The notes under the pieces were generated by a model. It ran no database searches. It had not been told where the DNA came from and was given only the letters and a program-made list of their open reading frames with translations. From Perkinsus marinus ATCC 50983 (Eukaryota; Perkinsozoa; Perkinsida; Perkinsidae): a DNA stretch of 20,483 nucleotides. Of the stretch, positions 1 through 8,235 are shown piece after piece (position 1 is the first letter of the stretch; the number at the start of each line of letters is the position of its first letter). Both the position numbers and the translations under genes were made by a program. The stretch spans positions 1,221,697 to 1,242,179 of the forward strand of contig NW_003214508.1 in NCBI RefSeq assembly GCF_000006405.1, written 5' to 3'.

Positions 1-1312
1 CTAAGCTTGAGTGCTAAGCCATTCAGAGCCAAATACTGCTTCGGCAACCCTGACCAGGATAGATATCATTTCGACCTTCTCTGCATTTCCGTGAACAATA
101 ACACTGGTCTGAAGACGCAGAAAATGGCTTGTCCACAGGCCGAACTTCGCCCGCGCATCATCAGCAAATAGTGAGCGACTCTATCTCAACAACAACTGTT
201 GCCTCTTCATATCCATTTTTAGTTTCGATGATGCCCCAGCTTTGCTCGATCACGAAGTTGAGGGCTCGGCCAATCGAAATTACCATTTCCACCGAAATGC
301 TATGGACTTGGACTCCGACCCACTGCAGAGAATTGACATATCGATAATCCAGCCTCAACTTGATCAGCTTGCTGCATCCGCTAAACTGATAGGCTTGGCG
401 ACCAACACCAAGAACAACTGGGACTCGGCCGAGCTGAAGAGATTGCAACATAGCACAGCGGGCGGTGTGGATATTATCGCCCAACTAACTGCTATTGGTT
501 CAACTGTTAGAGATCTTCTCGGAAAGCGAACATTTGAGCAACTTTGCGACGTATATCATCGAGAAGCCAAAAAGGCTGTTGACAGAGCTAGGATGAAAGG
601 TTTGATCTTTGACGAATCATACGACGAGCAGACATTGATAATGAAGAAGGCGGCGGATGTGAGTTCCTGATAGTCGTTCTAATCATTCCGAATTCAGCTG
701 GTTCATCTCACAGGACTTCCCCCCTCTAACGAGTTCTACGATGAGGCTTGAGGACTACGCGGTGCGTTGCTTCTATTCTACCGATAAGGAAGGCTTAGGC
801 ATTATCATCGATAGAGAAGGGCAGCCGGAGATTGACGAGATTCGTTGTCGAAAAGGTCGTTACCTAGATGGGTTCGTGGCCACCTGGTAATGAATTAACA
901 GTAGCACCGTCATTCGCGTGATCGCATTTATCCTTTCAGGTACAATTCGAGTCTAACCACTTATAGTTCGGGCCAGGTCGAACATTTCTTCAAAAGTGTC
1001 CCTGAGTCATCCAATGTTGATCCACTGAAAGCCTTCGATGCGTCCTCAATGTTGGAAGTACGTTATCAACTCTCACGGAAAATGAACGATATGACAATGC
1101 TCGTCCCTGAGAACGCGAGTGCCCGTTCAAAGTTCGTGAGCCCACGTGACTTACATACAAACGAAAGGTTCCTGGAGGCAGATGCTGTCAGACTACAAGA
1201 GAGACTTTGTGAAGGTATGATGTATGGGATTAGCGAATTCTTCACATTCAAGAATCTCTGTGCTGATGTCAACCGTTCAGCAACAGAGTTGTTGAGGCTA
1301 GCAAGAAAGTGA
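1..1312 (+). CDS. Unrecognised protein, four exons, 5' end outside the window
   Basis: The frame is open from base 1, so the start codon lies upstream. Exons are 1-170, 223-658, 714-886 and 940-1312. The introns (52, 55 and 53 bp) begin GTGAGC, GTGAGT and GTAATG and end in TAG or CAG. The spliced frame is exact: 1152 bases, 383 residues plus TGA at 1310-1312. Early residues include AKPFRAKYCFGNPDQDRYHF, the middle has RLEDYAVRCFYSTD, and the C-terminal third is charged and probably helical (RLQERLCEGMMYGISEFF). I see no signal peptide, membrane span or catalytic motif and do not recognise the family; it may be lineage-specific. The frame-preserving introns make me confident it is a real gene; the function is unknown. 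Confidence 0.75.
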
Positions 1313-2334
1313 ATCCCGCTGTTAACTCTTGAAGACGGAGATTCAAGGGTACTCTGCATGCAGTGCAATATCTATCCAATCGCATGTCAATATGTTGTTG
1401 TGAGTAATCATGAGAGATGTTAATTGATATTACTCGCAAGTTGTTGCGTCTGCTAGTGTAATATCGAACGCGGTTTACGGACTCGAGGGCTGTATGTAGC
1501 TGTGCAGAATTCTCAAGACTCTTGAGTCAAGAGAGTCAGTTTAACAACTAAGCTGCTTCCGTGAGAGATCGAGGTGAGCGGCGGGGTGGACTTCAGCCAA
1601 TGAATTGAGTAGTTCAAATTGAGTAAACTTCATCCACCCGAAATCTTGCTATCAGAAGGAGCTCGAGCTAAGGAAACGTGGCGTGCTCACTGGGCTCACG
1701 ATGTTGGGCGAAATAGATCCATCGTCAGATCTCCCGCTACTCAGTCGACTAACACCCCAGTTCAACACGACCCTTCCCACTAGTGCAAGTCGCTGTCGAA
1801 ACTAATGAGATTGCTCAAACGAAGAGTAGCTGGGTAATTCAGATGATACATCTTCCTCACCCCCGTCTCGTCGCACCCGGATAGAGCTCCTTCCGGAGGG
1901 GGCAACGGCTACTCACCATACTCCATCACGGTGAGGCCTGCCTGCAAGAGCAATCCATGAGCCCTCTATGAAGTGCAGCTAACTGGATAAGCATTGACCA
2001 AGTTTTGTGAGGGCTTAGTATGTACGGCATTTTCACGATGAAAACAACTTGGGAAGCAAACGACATAAAGATGGTTCTCGAACCGAGGTCAGTCCGGGAG
2101 TATTTTCAAACACTCGCACCAATAGTATGCGTAATAAGACATATGGCACTCATGGTGGTGGAGGGGATCGCACAAGGTGGTGGGCATTTAGACTATAACT
2201 GACTTCTCGTGGCCAGACTTCAGTATGTGTTTCGGTTTCGGTTTCATACGGCTTTTCCATGTGGGTGAAGTAACACTGAGTGATGCCGCGGCCGATAAAT
2301 ATTTTTATAGGGTGACTCGCCGACCATACAAGAT
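1313..2334. other. Intergenic stretch with no supported gene
   Basis: About 1 kb downstream of the first gene. Both strands are broken by frequent stops, with no ORF above about 60 codons and no pair of short ORFs that I could join with plausible GT-AG introns. A short ATG frame near 1700 (MLGEIDPSSDLPLLSRL) closes after 34 codons. A short GGTTTC run lies near 2230. I see no RNA gene here. Confidence 0.4.
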
Positions 2335-2697
2335 ATGTCTCTAATCCGCTCATTCATCTGGTACAACTCATCGGAGGAAAATGGGGAACGCTTTACGGAA
2401 CACAATGCAATCAAGGCCTCTAAATATACCGATTACGCCTTGTTGACCGCGGAGTGGCATGAACTCGGTGCCGGGCCACTATGGCCCGATAGTTTGTCCG
2501 ACTACGGTTACGACACCGATGTACTTATCCATCTTAGGCGACTACAGGTCTCTACTAATCGTCCTCCGCATCCGCATTCTTTCCTCCATGGGCCTATACG
2601 ACCACGTTGGTCGGACCAACTGAGGCTAGTACTACGCCGGTCTCAAACTCTCACTACTGAATCGCTAGCGATTGACCCGATGTCGAACAAATTATAG
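2335..2697 (+). CDS. Possible small hypothetical protein
   Basis: An ATG-started, uninterrupted frame of 120 codons ends with TAG at 2695-2697. It is the longest open frame in a 2.5-kb gene-poor stretch. The product is polar, with acidic and Tyr-rich stretches (SDYGYDTDVLIHLRRL) and an Arg-rich C-terminal part. No domain, signal peptide or membrane segment is visible and I cannot link it to neighbouring exons. It may be one exon of a larger gene, a remnant, or a chance frame. The palindromes that begin 150 bp downstream suggest repeat-derived surroundings. Confidence 0.25.
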   Translation: MSLIRSFIWYNSSEENGERFTEHNAIKASKYTDYALLTAEWHELGAGPLWPDSLSDYGYDTDVLIHLRRLQVSTNRPPHPHSFLHGPIRPRWSDQLRLVLRRSQTLTTESLAIDPMSNKL

Positions 2698-2845
2698 CTA
2701 ACAACTCAAGCAACATGACGATCAAAGGAAACACAATGCTATGCGGATAACAGCAATTCCAAGATTCAACTTCCTCATATTCAAATCCCTGGAATACCCG
2801 AAAAGAGTCATTAAAACGACTTACTGCATCGGGACCTGTATCGAC

Positions 2846-2862
2846 CCAGTGTAGCACTGGGA
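2846..2862. repeat. Small perfect hairpin
   Basis: CCCAGTG, TAG, CACTGGG: seven-base-pair perfect stem with a three-base loop, directly before the larger palindrome at 2867-2909. The motif CACTG/CAGTG recurs at the centre of that palindrome, so the two may share an origin. Confidence 0.7.
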
Positions 2863-2866
2863 TTAC

Positions 2867-2909
2867 AAGATTGGATTTCAAACACTGCCAGTGGTTGAAA
2901 TCCAATCTT
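2867..2909. repeat. 43-bp near-perfect palindrome
   Basis: The arms read AAGATTGGATTTCA at the left and TGAAATCCAATCTT at the right, and continue inward through AACACTG / CAGTGGT around a single central base at 2888. Only one base pair in the whole arm is mismatched. It could form a hairpin or cruciform, or be a fold-back end of a small mobile element. No coding role is evident. Confidence 0.8.
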
Positions 2910-3167
2910 CCACCACAACCTGTGACATCACGATACGACGCACCGGATGAGGGCCGTAACGGCTTGCCATACGTCTTCACAGTGCGAGGACGAGCTCCTC
3001 ATAAATCAGCCTTCGACTGGCGAGGTTTTCTCAGGCGCAAATTGACCGGATAAGCAAATTCGATACCTCAGTTGAAAATTATCATGAAATCTTCAGGGGT
3101 AAATCGCCCCAACGACCCTATGCAGACAGCTTCCCGTGATTACGAAGGTAAAACGTTCTAACACACT

Positions 3168-3204
3168 GTTGAAGGCGAACAAGTTCAACTTGTTCGCCTT
3201 CAAC
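3168..3204. repeat. 37-bp perfect palindrome
   Basis: The left arm GTTGAAGGCGAACAAGTT (3168-3185) and its exact complement at 3187-3204 flank a single central C. There are no mismatches in 18 base pairs. It shares its last four bases with the next palindrome. Confidence 0.9.
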
Positions 3205-3221
3205 AACTTGTCAAGTTGTTG
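3201..3221. repeat. 21-bp perfect palindrome overlapping the previous one
   Basis: CAACAACTTG, T, CAAGTTGTTG: ten-base-pair perfect arms around one base. It overlaps the 37-bp palindrome at 3201-3204 and reuses its AACTTG/CAAGTT core, as expected if one fold-back seeded the other during replication slippage. Confidence 0.9.
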
Positions 3222-3253
3222 TTTCTTCAGGTCAACAAATCTTGCTCTCTAGG

Positions 3254-3653
3254 AGTTCCTCAACGCTATTGCGCTTTTTTGCCAATTTGCAGCAAGCCGT
3301 CGCCGTCGCAGTAGGTAGCGGCGGCCGCACCCGGTCCTCAGCCCAAAGTGACTTCTCCAAGAGCTGTTATCTACCTCTTTTTGAGCAGCACTCCCGAGCC
3401 TGCCAATGACGTGGCTAATGCGAGCTTGTCTCGGCTTCTATTGATGGCGGGAGCATTCCGTAAGGGTCCTCCCGAATCGGTATACGTGGCTGCGCGAAGA
3501 ACCCAAGTGAGAACTTTCCCTAGACCCTTTTGAGATCGTCATCTATTAGTATGTAGAAGCACAATGTTCTTTGAACAGGTAGATCCAGCAGACGACATTG
3601 GAGACGGCCAAACTGGCTGCCTCTGCCGTTGGGAAGTAGCAGTGGAAGTGTAG
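3254..3653 (+). CDS. Possible hypothetical gene fragment, two or three exons
   Basis: The best-supported part is an exon of about 3342-3506 joined to 3579-3653 across a 72-bp intron (GTGAGA...AACAG) with the frame kept, ending in TAG at 3651-3653. Residues include TSPRAVIYLFLSSTPEPAND, then SLSRLLLMAGAFRKGPPES, then VDPADDIGDGQTGCLCRW. Upstream, a frame from about 3254 (TLLRFFANLQQAVAVA) would join at 3310/3342, but only through a 31-bp intron, shorter than any other here. No start codon is evident. I do not recognise the protein. It may be a real small gene, a 5'-truncated remnant, or chance. Confidence 0.3.
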
Positions 3654-3905
3654 CATTCATTGGCCCACAGCGTTTCGGACTTGTTTCTATTGCAAGCTGG
3701 ATATGTATGGTTGTCAATACTCTCGTTGCGGTATTACCGTGAATATGCGGATCAGTAGGGTCCTAAATAAGACTACCAAGACAATCTTGTCACGAGAACA
3801 CTTCTCGCAGAGGATTCGCTGGCAAGCTTCGAGTGACAATCGAGATGGGCTCCCTCGAAAGAGTTTCCCTGATGGACATGCTTGTCAGTTGTTTTAAAAG
3901 ACAAC
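3654..3905. promoter_or_regulatory. Upstream region of CYB5D1
   Basis: About 250 bp before the CYB5D1 start codon. It contains short open stretches on both strands but nothing that splices into a recognisable protein. It presumably holds the 5' UTR and promoter of the downstream gene; I see no TATA-like box or repeated motif that I can defend. Confidence 0.3.
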
Positions 3906-4846
3906 ATGGAAGTCTTCTGTCAAGGGGATGTGCCACCATCGTACATTCCTCGGAGGTTCTATACACCATCCGATCTGGCTAGCCACAGCAAGAACAATGA
4001 CTGTTGGGTAGCAGTACATGGCAGAGTAAATCGCTTACAGTTGTCGCTCGTGGTATCTTCCTCTTCTTTGCAATAGGTACTGGACCTTACCAACCTCATG
4101 GCCAGCAACAGGTCGGCTCTCAGCACACCCATTCTCAAGGCGGCTGGCACCGACATAAGCCATTGGTTCGAGCTGGACAGCGAGGGACTGCCGACGCCGA
4201 AGCTCTTCAATGACCCACAGCTTTCCGATATGAGAGTGAACCAAGTCAGATAAATGTAGACTCGATCGCCTCGCCCTTTCGTAGGTTCCATTCTGTCCTA
4301 CTGGCCGTTACCTTCACATCCCCACTCCCCTCCCCGACTCAAGCCACCGAGACGAGGCTACTGATATTCCGTAGGAGTATAGTATTAGTCATGCGCAGTA
4401 CAGCTCATGCTAGGTGGTGGCTCGATCCACAATACCATATTGGCAGCCTGGCCACAGCAACTCGGAAGATTGGTCTCCTGAACGTCCTCATTGGACAGAC
4501 ATGCATACTAGAAGTCCCGATAGAGGAAACTCTAGCAGAGATTGCTACACGGTTGGACAGTCCAAATTCTCTTTACTCGGCACAGTTCTGTCAGGTACCA
4601 CGATTACAATTTTCACGCATTGAGCTACACATGGAAGCGACTAGGCAGGAAGCTGGATATGGAGAAGACCTTGGAGGAAAACGGCGTCCCTGACGAGGCG
4701 AATGTGAGTTGTAGACGTGGTCAATGAATCTTCCCATTAATTCTCTCTTTGTGTGCTGTCAGTTGCTGAAGAGCCTCGATGTCGATCCTGATGAGCATAT
4801 TCCCGTACTGCACCTCTACTTCAATGATGACCTCACTGAAGCATAA
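3906..4846 (+). CDS. CYB5D1: Cytochrome b5 domain-containing protein 1 homologue
   Basis: Six exons: 3906-4025, 4077-4244, 4285-4370, 4414-4551, 4595-4703 and 4763-4846. The GT-AG introns are 51, 40, 43, 43 and 59 bp. The spliced frame gives 234 residues, against about 228 in the human protein. Shared pieces in order: [12 protein letters not shown], the GRVLDLT strand, [74 protein letters not shown] and the C-terminal [11 protein letters not shown]. These agree with human CYB5D1 as I remember it, through to the last residues. The HPGG haem-ligand motif of true cytochrome b5 is absent, as in the family; the ISHWF histidine is kept. CYB5D1 is associated with motile cilia, so this implies a flagellated stage. 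The start is the ATG just before the conserved FYTP segment. Confidence 0.95.
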
Positions 4847-5090
4847 TGATGTTTTTATGTTGTTCGACTCTAATAATCCCTTGCGTTGTGGTCTTTGTGC
4901 GGATATAAGAGACCCCTGGATACCAGCCATGATCGCTATCCATGCCTCACAGTTCAGCGGATTCTAACAAGTGAGTTGACGCCATTCAATGGTTCAATAG
5001 AATCCTGGAAGCAACCTTTTTCAATTCACTCAGCTGGACGCCATATTGCTCTAGGCGTTTGCATGTGAGTGAACCCATGGCGACAGGGAA
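4847..5090. other. 3' flank of CYB5D1 leading into the tandem repeat
   Basis: No gene found. The stretch presumably holds the CYB5D1 3' UTR. Its last 15 or so bases (CCCATGGCGACAGGGAA) resemble the junction between repeat units (CCCTTATGGCGA), which suggests a decayed earlier unit boundary. Confidence 0.4.
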
Positions 5091-5465
5091 TAATCTCGAG
5101 ATTTCTCGAATAAACGTTCCGTACTCTACTGCCACAGACAGACACTAGACATTCCCTTATGGCGATAATCTCGAGATTTCTCGAATAAACGTTCCGTACT
5201 CTACTGCCATAGACAGACACTAGACATTCCCTTATGGCGATAATCTCGAGATTTCTCGAATAAACGTTCCGTACTCTACTGCCATAGACAGACATTAGAC
5301 ATTCCCTTATGGCGATAATCTCGAGATTTCTCGAATAAACGTTCCGTACTCTACTGCCATAGACAGACATTAGACATTCCCTTATGGCGATAATCTCGAG
5401 ATTTCTCGAATAAACGTTCCGTACTCTACTGCCATAGACAGATGCTAAACATTCCCTTATGGCGG
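5091..5465. repeat. Five-copy 75-bp tandem repeat
   Basis: Units begin with TAATCTCGAG at 5091, 5166, 5241, 5316 and 5391, an exact 75-bp period. Most of each unit is invariant. Differences cluster in one segment near the unit end (GACACTAGAC, GACATTAGAC, GATGCTAAAC). Each unit contains the 10-bp palindrome ATCTCGAGAT followed by TTCTCGAA. Because 75 is a multiple of three, a stop-free minus-strand frame crosses the array with a 25-residue repeat beginning MSVYGSRVRNVYSRN. It lies between two convergent genes. I treat it as non-coding satellite-like DNA. Confidence 0.95.
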
Positions 5466-6043
5466 AATAGTCGAGGAGCGTGTCTGTTAGAATGATGAAA
5501 TTCTAATTCTGACTAACTTCGCAATACTTTCGTCTTCACCCGAATCGGAGACCGGAAACTCCAACGCAATACATCTGCTTCGCAAAACTACGTTGGCCAA
5601 TACCCGTTCGCATGGGCACGAATACAACTTTGATAAGAGATTCTAGCAAGTGGATCTCTAATCTTTAATCACGGTTAGCCCTTTGACTATCAACTCAAAC
5701 CAAAGACGATCGAGAAAAATGTGTGCAAATTCTACAGAAGTTTCCATATCTACTGTAGCCTATCTGTACGGGTATGAACGACAGCGGAAGAGTAAGCCTC
5801 ATTCTGTTAGTTGTGCAGAAGCACAACCCACGGCATAACTTTGCTGCTGCAACAACCCCGGTCACACGAGAGTAGTATGACCAGGGGTAACCAGTCTACT
5901 GGCAGTACTTTCTACTACTCGCACGAGGACTTTCCCTGGGGTGAAGAGACGCAGTGCTCAAGAGATTCCCCAAAGCCGTGCTTTCCGTGCCGTTTACCAA
6001 ACAGAAAGTTTACAATAGATAATACCGCAGCAGTGGTCAACTA
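5466..6043. other. Intergenic region between the tandem repeat and eIF2-beta
   Basis: This lies downstream of eIF2-beta, which is read from the opposite strand, and presumably includes its 3' UTR. A plus-strand frame from about 5811 overlaps the eIF2-beta coding exon antisense and has no features of its own. No RNA gene or further repeat is visible. Confidence 0.4.
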
Positions 6044-6776
6044 CTACTTAGCGAGCTTCGCGGCCTTTCGGTCAGCGCGAGTAGTCGCATGGAAACCGGA
6101 CTTGATAGCGTGCACCGTTCGAGATGCACCACAGTTGTTACATTTCATAGCATAGAGGCGAGTGGCAGGGTCACGCACGAACTCAGTGTTCAACGACTTG
6201 CACATCGGACAGGTAACATAAGCACTCAAATATTTCCGCAATAATGACTCAATATGTTTCGCCATATACCGCCCCTTCAGGATCAGCTGACCGTCACCAG
6301 CAAGAGAGCCAGTAGTACCCAACTCGGAGAGGAAGAACTGTAGAACGTGCTCCTTGGACCGGTTCATTCTGACGCAGATCTCGCCGAAGTTGACGAACGA
6401 TACACGCTTGGAACCGACCCGCTCGATCTTCGGAGGAGGTAACCTCATCGCTCTCTTGCTACCGCCGAGAGCAGGGTTCTTCTCGTTGATCATCTCGTGG
6501 ACACGAGCCAGAAGCTGCTCATAGGGATAAACTACTCCTCTTTCGAATGAAGCATCCTGAGGAACAATAGATTGAGCATTGACCATTACAGATGAAGTGG
6601 GTCAACAGATTCGTGATAATCACGAGTAGGTCGCTGAAAATCTATAGGATTACCTCGCCCTCATGAGAACTCTTGGACTTCTTCTCTTTCTTAACCTTCT
6701 TCTCCTTACTGGACTTCTTCTTCTTCTTACCGAAGTCGAAGTGTTCAGCCTCAAGTTGTTGTTCAACGTCAGCCAT
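6044..6776 (-). CDS. EIF2S2: Translation initiation factor eIF2 subunit beta
   Basis: Read on the minus strand. Exon 1 is 6776-6654 (41 codons, ATG at 6776), then a 97-bp intron (GTAATC...CTCAG, 6653-6557), then exon 2, 6556-6044, ending in TAG; 211 residues in all. The short N-terminus carries lysine clusters (KKKKKSSKEKKVKKEKK), like the K-boxes by which eIF2-beta binds eIF5 and eIF2B-epsilon. The core follows: YPYEQLLARVHEMINEKNP, SFVNFGEIC, FFLSELGTTGSLAGDGQLIL and KGRYMAKHIESLLRKYLSAYV. A C-terminal zinc ribbon has CPMC at residues 157-160 and CNNC at 180-183. The factor acts in the ternary complex that brings initiator tRNA to the 40S subunit. The N-terminus is much shorter than in animals or fungi. 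An in-frame ATG at 6586 lies inside the intron and is not needed. Confidence 0.96.
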
Positions 6777-7085
6777 GGTGGAAGATGACTGAATTGGGTT
6801 CACATAGCGAAAAGCCACTAGTTCAAATCGATCGAAACGCCCAAAATAGCCAGGCATTTTCATGCTTGAATTTCTTTCGCTCTTTTAGCCACGAGGGTAA
6901 CGGATGTGACTCTCATGCGGGAGATCCCTGGTTCGATCCCGGACATAACCCTACTGCGGTTCATCGATCAGATTGGCGAGCGCGACATCGGCGAAAAACT
7001 GTTGAGCGCCTCGGATGTTCCCTCGACGTTGCGTTCTCCGCGCCAACAAGCAGTGGCGATTTGACAGTCGTATCTCTATTGAATC
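6777..7085. promoter_or_regulatory. Shared upstream region of divergent eIF2-beta and PCNA
   Basis: The start codons of eIF2-beta (leftward, 6776) and PCNA (rightward, 7086) are 309 bp apart, so both promoters must lie here unless distant exons exist. The region contains the tRNA-like relic described separately and no coding exon I can support. Co-regulation of two growth-linked genes is an inference from the arrangement only. Confidence 0.5.
6886..6950 (+). other. tRNA-like relic with RNA polymerase III box motifs
   Basis: TAGCCACGAGGG at 6886-6897 resembles an A box with one mismatch, and GGTTCGATCCC at 6930-6940 is a full B box/T-loop. Between them GTGACTCTCAT matches the anticodon arm of tRNA-Glu (CTC). 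A proper cloverleaf does not form: the anticodon stem has mismatches, one T-stem pair fails, and no 5' segment pairs with CATAACC. It is best read as a decayed tRNA-Glu or tRNA-derived fragment, not a working tRNA. Confidence 0.4.
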
Positions 7086-8228
7086 ATGTTTGAATGCAAG
7101 CTTGAGCAAGCTGTTCTCTTCAAGAAGGTTGTGGCTGCCGTCCTCGATATAGTCAAAGAGGGAAATTTCGACTTGAGCGACGAAGGTAAACAAACTTCTC
7201 AAGCTCATCCCCGCATAGCACCATGTTAACTATTCGTTAGGCATCAGGGTTCAAACCATGGACACTACACATGTCGCCCTGGTCCAGATGGAATTGAAAG
7301 AGAGCGCTTTCGATGAGTTCAGATGCGACAGAGAGTAGGCCTCCTCCTCCTACCGCTCCGTATCAACTAGATTCAATCACATTCTGCTCAGGAGCTGTGT
7401 TGGTATCAACTTCGAGGCTCTCACCAAGCTACTCAAGCTGTGCCGTGATGACGACTCCTTGTCTCTGAAGAAGGAGGAAGTATTCAATTCCTGGCTTGCA
7501 TTACCTTAACTTTTCCTCTGTTTAGGATTGTGACACTTTGACCATCACCTCTGCTGGTGAGGGCAGGGCTGTAGAGTGTGATATGAACTTGATGGACATC
7601 GAAAACGAGCAGCTTGGCGTGCCTGATTGCGAGTATGAATCTCGCGTTGAAGACGATCGAGTAGGTGGTTGAGCTCTGTATGGAATTCGGTCGTTAGATA
7701 CTCATGCGAGATCAAGATGAAGTGCTCGCAATTCGCGAAGATCTGTCGTGACTTGAAGGACTGTGGTGGAGAGAACTTGAGGATTGACTGCGATAAGAAC
7801 TCTGTGAAATTCTCTATGAAATGTAATCACGCTAAGGAGCTGAGAGTTGCATAAACATTTCACACTCCTCAGGCGACGGGCATGTGAAGTCATCATCAAT
7901 CAAGTTGGAGCACGATGTTGAGGTATGAAATTGAGCGGTGCAGTTTGGTATTTTACTCCCTATACAGATTACTCATTGCAAGGAGGCTGTCGAGAATTTA
8001 TGCTTCTCTCTTCGTTATCTTCTCTTGTTCACTAACAAGGCTTGTGCGCTGAGTGATGATGTAACACTTCGTCTTTCAGCAGAGACTCCACTCATGGTAA
8101 CGTTGAATGATGTAACTCGAGCGTTTTAATGTCGACGTCGCACTGATCAGATCGACTACTGTGTGGCCGACTCGCCTGAGAAGGGTTTCGTCCGCTATTT
8201 CCTTGCCCCTAAGCTGGATGATGAGTAG
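7086..8228 (+). CDS. PCNA: Proliferating cell nuclear antigen (sliding clamp)
   Basis: Eight exons: 7086-7185, 7241-7334, 7392-7479, 7526-7632, 7698-7822, 7873-7922, 7968-8096 and 8151-8228. The GT-AG introns are 45-65 bp. The spliced frame is exact and gives 256 residues, against 261 in human. Landmarks in order: MFECKLEQAVLFKKVV, the sheet segment TMDTTHVALVQMEL, FRCDRE, VGINFEALTKLLKL, the interdomain connector region LMDIENEQLGVPDCEY where PIP-box partners bind, QFAKICRDLKDCG, SLRYLLLFTNKACALSDDVTL, and the C-terminal VRYFLAPKLDDE. It forms the homotrimeric ring that tethers replicative polymerases to DNA in the nucleus. The protein is rich in cysteine for a PCNA. It lies head to head with eIF2-beta. 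Confidence 0.97.
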
Positions 8229-8235
8229 CGAGTTA

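Noticed and set aside
5026-5370. A 114-codon minus-strand repeat protein over the 75-bp array
   Set aside because: The frame exists because the period is a multiple of three. There is no extension into unique coding sequence and no splice context.
5811-6155. Plus-strand 114-codon frame
   Set aside because: Its second half is antisense to the conserved eIF2-beta exon and the first half has no domain or start context.
6886-6950. A functional tRNA-Glu (CTC)
   Set aside because: The anticodon stem has mismatches, the D-arm does not pair, and no 5' acceptor strand complements CATAACC.
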